Assembly (NCBI RefSeq): GCF_009847015.1
Contig: NZ_WVEM01000002.1
Coordinates: 404,325-468,324 of the forward strand
Source: Sunxiuqinia indica
GTDB taxonomy: Bacteria > Bacteroidota > Bacteroidia > Bacteroidales > Prolixibacteraceae
DNA: 64,000 nt
Direction: 5' to 3'
A program made the translations under genes and the position numbers. This document shows positions 60,660-64,000 of the stretch, in pieces (positions within the stretch are counted from its first letter, which is position 1; each line of letters opens with the position of its first letter). Below the pieces are notes generated by a model that made no database searches, was not told where the DNA came from, and saw nothing but the letters and a program-made list of their open reading frames with translations.

Positions 60660-62378
60660 ATGATGACATTTGAACAGACGGGTATTAAACCCGAACTGCT
60701 TAGCGCCATTTCAGAAATGGGCTTTGAGCAACCGACTCCTATTCAGGAGAAAACCATTCCACATCTTATCAATAATAAAAACGACTTGATTGCACTGGCG
60801 CAAACGGGTACAGGTAAAACTGCGGCCTTTGGCTTGCCTATTTTGCATAATTGCGATGTAAACAAAAAGGATATTCAGGCTTTAATTTTGTGTCCGACCC
60901 GCGAGTTGTGTTTGCAAATTAGTCGCGACTTGGATGCTTTTTCCAAGAATCTGAAAGGATTTAAAAATATTCCGGTATACGGCGGTGCTGATATCGGCAA
61001 GCAAATGCGTGAATTGCGAAATGGCGGGCAGGTTGTTGTAGGAACGCCTGGGCGTGTTCATGACCTGATTCGTAGAAAGGTATTAAATGTGAGCCAAATT
61101 CGTTGGATGGTTTTAGACGAGGCTGACGAAATGTTGAACATGGGTTTCAAAGAGGAGCTTGATGCTATCTTAGCACAAACTCCTGCGATTAAGCAGACCT
61201 TGCTTTTTTCGGCAACCATGCCGAAAGAGATTGCCAACATGACTAAAAAATATTTGAATTCGCCGGATGAAATCGCTGTTGGGCGTAAAAACGAAGGTGC
61301 TGCAAATGTGGAGCATCATTACTATGTTGTGCATGCAAAAGATAAATATGCTACCTTGAAACGAGTGGCTGACAATTATCCAAATTGTTATGCGATTGTT
61401 TTTTGCCGTACCCGCATGGAAACCCGTGATGTGGCTGAGAAATTGATGGCTGATGGTTACAATGCTGATGCTTTGCATGGCGATTTGTCGCAGGCTCAAC
61501 GTGATTATGTGATGAGCCGTTTCAGAACAGGACAGTTGCAGATGTTGGTTGCCACCGATGTGGCCGCTCGTGGATTAGATGTTAACAGTCTGAGCCACGT
61601 GATCAATTATAGTTTGCCGGATGATCCTGAAGCATATATCCACCGTAGTGGGCGTACCGGTAGAGCGGGGAAAAGCGGAATTGCGGTTTCGATTTTGCAT
61701 ATGCGCGAAACCGGAAAACTGAAACAAATTGAACGGATCTCAAATAAAAGGTTCGAACGCAAAGAAGTGCCCGGAGGAGAGGAAATTTGTAAGGTTCAAT
61801 TGATGCACCTTGTTGATAAAGTTGCTGAAATTGAGGTGAACGATTCGAAGATCGATCCTTACATGGTTGAAATCATGGATAAGTTTGCAGGCTTGAGTGC
61901 CGAAGAAATCTTAAAGCGATTTGTTTCGGTAGAGTTCAATCGTTTCCTGGATTATTACAAGAATGCTCCGGATTTGAATGTTCGTGGACAGGAACGGAAA
62001 ACTGTTGACAAGCGTGGAGGACGACGTGGCGAATCGGGAGGAGACAGCATGAATTTTAGCCGTTTATTCGTTAATGCGGGTAAAAAACAAAATCTGAATG
62101 CATCTCGCCTTTTAGGTTTGATCAATGATCACTCTACACGAAAAAATATAGAGATTGGTAAGATTGATATTCAGCGTAAATTTTCTTTCTTCGAAATCGA
62201 CAGCCGATTCGAAAAGGAACTGATTCAATCCATGAACCAGTCATCAATTGATGGACATCAGCTTGAAGTTGATCGGGTGACAGGTGAGGAGCGGGTGTCA
62301 CATCCGAAAATAAAAGCGAAAAAGAAAAATCAATTTGAAGGCAAGCGGCCTGCAAAGCGAAAAAGAACCAGACGATAA
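60660..62378 (+). CDS. DEAD-box ATP-dependent RNA helicase with DbpA-type RNA-binding domain
   Basis: 572 residues with all helicase motifs in order: Q motif (FEQPTPIQ), AQTGTGKTAAF, PTRELCLQ, GTPGRV, DEADEML, SATMP, then in the second lobe ARGLD and HRSGRTGRAGKSG. A DbpA/CsdA-type RNA-binding domain is at about 465-540 (FSRLFVNAGKKQNLNASRLL), followed by a Lys/Arg-rich tail. It remodels structured RNA in ribosome assembly and mRNA decay, mainly in the cold. Two Met codons start it; either may be used. Confidence 0.93.
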   Translation: MMTFEQTGIKPELLSAISEMGFEQPTPIQEKTIPHLINNKNDLIALAQTGTGKTAAFGLPILHNCDVNKKDIQALILCPTRELCLQISRDLDAFSKNLKGFKNIPVYGGADIGKQMRELRNGGQVVVGTPGRVHDLIRRKVLNVSQIRWMVLDEADEMLNMGFKEELDAILAQTPAIKQTLLFSATMPKEIANMTKKYLNSPDEIAVGRKNEGAANVEHHYYVVHAKDKYATLKRVADNYPNCYAIVFCRTRMETRDVAEKLMADGYNADALHGDLSQAQRDYVMSRFRTGQLQMLVATDVAARGLDVNSLSHVINYSLPDDPEAYIHRSGRTGRAGKSGIAVSILHMRETGKLKQIERISNKRFERKEVPGGEEICKVQLMHLVDKVAEIEVNDSKIDPYMVEIMDKFAGLSAEEILKRFVSVEFNRFLDYYKNAPDLNVRGQERKTVDKRGGRRGESGGDSMNFSRLFVNAGKKQNLNASRLLGLINDHSTRKNIEIGKIDIQRKFSFFEIDSRFEKELIQSMNQSSIDGHQLEVDRVTGEERVSHPKIKAKKKNQFEGKRPAKRKRTRR

Positions 62379-62390
62379 TAAATCAAAAAA

Positions 62391-62422
62391 GAACAGGCTT
62401 CACATTAATGTGGAGCCTGTTC
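62391..62422. terminator. Bidirectional terminator between convergent genes
   Basis: A 14-bp stem with one mismatch (GAACAGGCTTCACA with TGTGGAGCCTGTTC), TTAA loop, followed by TTTT on the plus strand and preceded by A residues. It serves the helicase gene and probably the convergent 62446-62700 gene. Confidence 0.8.
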
Positions 62423-62445
62423 TTTTATTTATAAGTTTCGTTTTT

Positions 62446-62700
62446 TTAGTGGACTTCGTCAGCCAGTAATTCTTTGGCCCGCTCTAATATTTTTGAATCA
62501 TCGATTAATACAACTCCTCCATTGGGACCTGGCTCGATATGGAGACCTACTGATTTACCACGGTCGTAATTTGCGCCTCCAAAATAATTCCTGACGGTTT
62601 CTACTTCAATGTCAAACTCGTGCGCAAGTTGGCGGATTGAACCGTCAGGCAAACTGTCTTTAATTTTACGCAATTCATTAAAAGTGATTTTTTTATCCAT
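62446..62700 (-). CDS. Small HTH DNA-binding protein
   Basis: 84 residues. The N-terminal half has a helix-turn-helix-like stretch (GSIRQLAHEFDIEVETVRNY, about 20-40). The second half contains GLHIEPGPNGGVVLIDD and an acidic end. Close relatives are common in Bacteroidota as single-copy small proteins, though without assigned function. It converges on the helicase gene. Confidence 0.75.
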   Translation of the reverse strand: MDKKITFNELRKIKDSLPDGSIRQLAHEFDIEVETVRNYFGGANYDRGKSVGLHIEPGPNGGVVLIDDSKILERAKELLADEVH

Positions 62701-63013
62701 GGCAGTAAAATTTTATGGGTTATACAACTATTCGTTACTAATAACTCCCTTAAAGTTAAAATTAATAAATTAATAACGTATAGATGTAACTGAAGACCGA
62801 TATAAAATTTGTATGTTTTTTAAAAGGTTTGCTAAATCAAATCGTTTTTAATCATTTTGGAAGCTTTAAATAATGGGCGTTTGGTGAAATGTGTCTTGAT
62901 ATATAGGGGGTTAGATGTTAAAAAACATTTAACGTTTTTTAGCAAATGATTTTTACAATGACTTTGTTTACGAGCCCAAAAATTTCAACTTCTGTAAAGG
63001 TTGATCTTGATTC
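62701..63013. other. Intergenic AT-rich region
   Basis: 313 bp between two minus-strand genes. The part near 62701-62780 should hold the promoter of the HTH gene, but no clear -33/-7 pair is visible. Nothing else is seen. Confidence 0.3.
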
Positions 63014-64000
63014 TTATTTCAAACTATCGTAAAGCACTTGATGTAGAGCCGGTCTAATGTTTAAATCGAAAAGTCCGGAGTTTTCACGTGTCGGATAAAC
63101 CCGATTGGAAAAGAAGATAAATAATAGATCGTTTTCCGGGTCAGCCCAGGCAAAGGTTCCGGTGTAGCCGCTATGCCCAAAGCTTTCAGGACTTGCACTT
63201 ACAGCCGGATACGCATCTTTTAGTTTATTTTCCCGATTGTCGATATAGGGTTTGTCAAACCCTAGTCCCCGGCGATTTTCATTTTCAGGGTATTGAATAC
63301 GAGTGAACTCACGGACACTGGCCGAATCGAGTAATTGCTGGTTAGCGTATTTTCCATACTGCAAGTACATCTGCATAATTTTAGCCAAGTCAGTTGCTGT
63401 TCCAAACAGCCCTGCGTTTCCCGAAACACCGCCCATCATAGAAGCTCCTTCATCGTGAACGAAACCTTGCAACAACTCTTTTCTGAAAACATTGTCTTGC
63501 TCTGTAGGCACAATTACTTGCTGAGGAAAATATCTATACGCATTGTATGTCACCGAGCTTGCTCCCAGCGGAAGATAAAACTCTTTTTTGAGGTAATTCT
63601 CGTAATTCTCGCCTGTTAAATCCTCAATCACTCTAGGGAATAGATAGAAACCCAATCCGGAATAAGTATATTTTTTTCGCGGAAGTAACCTGGAATCTCT
63701 TATTTCCGAGTAAATTTCATCGACATAGTGGTTGTTCATATATAGATGAGAGGACACCCTTAAATTAAAAGTTGTCGTTGGATGATCTCTGAAAACAGAA
63801 CTCTTTAGTTGGCCGTTTTTTCGAACCGTTTTTTCGTAGTAATTGATCCAGGGAAGGAGGCCGGCTTGATGAGCCAAAATCTCACGACTGGTTATTTTGT
63901 CCTTGTTGGAGTTCCGAAAATCGGGCCAATAAAAAGAAAATGGCAGGTCAAGATCGATTTTTTTTTCGCTGTGAAGTTTGATCAAAGCCGGCAGTGGGCC
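63014..64000 (-). CDS. Serine hydrolase, beta-lactamase fold (5' end outside window)
   Basis: The frame is open to the window edge; at least 328 C-terminal residues are present. LPALIKLHSEKKIDLDLP and ILAHQAGLLPW mark the fold, YSGLGFYLF the second catalytic motif and GHSGYTGT the third; the SxxK motif must lie upstream, outside the window. The end, FFSNRVYPTRENSGLFDLNI, resembles that of Bacteroidota proteins in which a GH3 (NagZ-like) domain precedes a beta-lactamase-like domain. Such a fusion would act in peptidoglycan recycling. Whether the GH3 part is present cannot be seen here. Confidence 0.82.
   Translation of the reverse strand, partial: GPLPALIKLHSEKKIDLDLPFSFYWPDFRNSNKDKITSREILAHQAGLLPWINYYEKTVRKNGQLKSSVFRDHPTTTFNLRVSSHLYMNNHYVDEIYSEIRDSRLLPRKKYTYSGLGFYLFPRVIEDLTGENYENYLKKEFYLPLGASSVTYNAYRYFPQQVIVPTEQDNVFRKELLQGFVHDEGASMMGGVSGNAGLFGTATDLAKIMQMYLQYGKYANQQLLDSASVREFTRIQYPENENRRGLGFDKPYIDNRENKLKDAYPAVSASPESFGHSGYTGTFAWADPENDLLFIFFSNRVYPTRENSGLFDLNIRPALHQVLYDSLK

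Overview
The window looks like the chromosome of a marine or sediment Bacteroidota, most likely of the Marinilabiliales/Prolixibacteraceae type. Evidence: moderate GC, Bacteroidota-style lipoproteins, a Bacteroidota tyrosine integrase with BfmA/BfmC-like mobilisation genes, a giant secreted HYR-repeat protein, few Shine-Dalgarno sites, and promoters of the TTG-N19-TAnnTTTG kind. The genus is inference; the phylum is well supported.

Layout. (1) 1-14142 is left chromosomal flank: a giant, incomplete surface protein of HYR repeats on the minus strand, a small membrane protein and a secreted M1-type metallopeptidase. (2) 14335-56829 is one integrative element of about 42.4 kb sitting in a tRNA-Met(CAT) gene. 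It is bounded by 45-bp direct copies of the tRNA 3' half, and a 24-bp tandem site lies just inside each end, as expected for integrase arm sites. The left end carries the integrase. (3) 56787-64000 is right flank: the reconstituted tRNA, a candidate modified-peptide (RiPP-like) locus, a DEAD-box helicase, a small DNA-binding protein and the 3' part of a serine-hydrolase gene.

Inside the element there are two related replication modules (15.9-18.4 kb and 39.3-42.4 kb). Each has an HTH gene, a second HTH gene and a helicase-like ATPase, followed by an iteron-like cluster of different sequence. The second module also has a Toprim primase and mobilisation genes. Between and after them lie defence and stability genes: AbiEi/AbiEii, a split HipB-HipS-HipT system with three operators at exact 40-bp spacing, a NTase/HEPN-like protein with its own XRE regulator, and an Abi_2 remnant. 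Other cargo is a sensor kinase, a serine hydrolase/acyltransferase/ankyrin/AraC-TPR group, a four-gene lipoprotein operon (transglutaminase-like, papain-like, small lipoprotein, O-antigen-ligase-TPR), and a 10-kb minus-strand block for anaerobic redox and Fe-S work (PerR, ferritin, peroxiredoxin, CoA-disulfide reductase-rhodanese, Mrp/MinD ATPases and NifX/ORP-like proteins). At least five decayed gene copies show that the element grew by accretion and decay.

The most unusual points are the tRNA T-loop, where the half supplied by the element exchanges the 54/58 base pair; the kinase-nucleotidyltransferase locus beside a Gly/His-repeat peptide; the lipoprotein operon around a possible peptide gene; and the regularly spaced hip operators.
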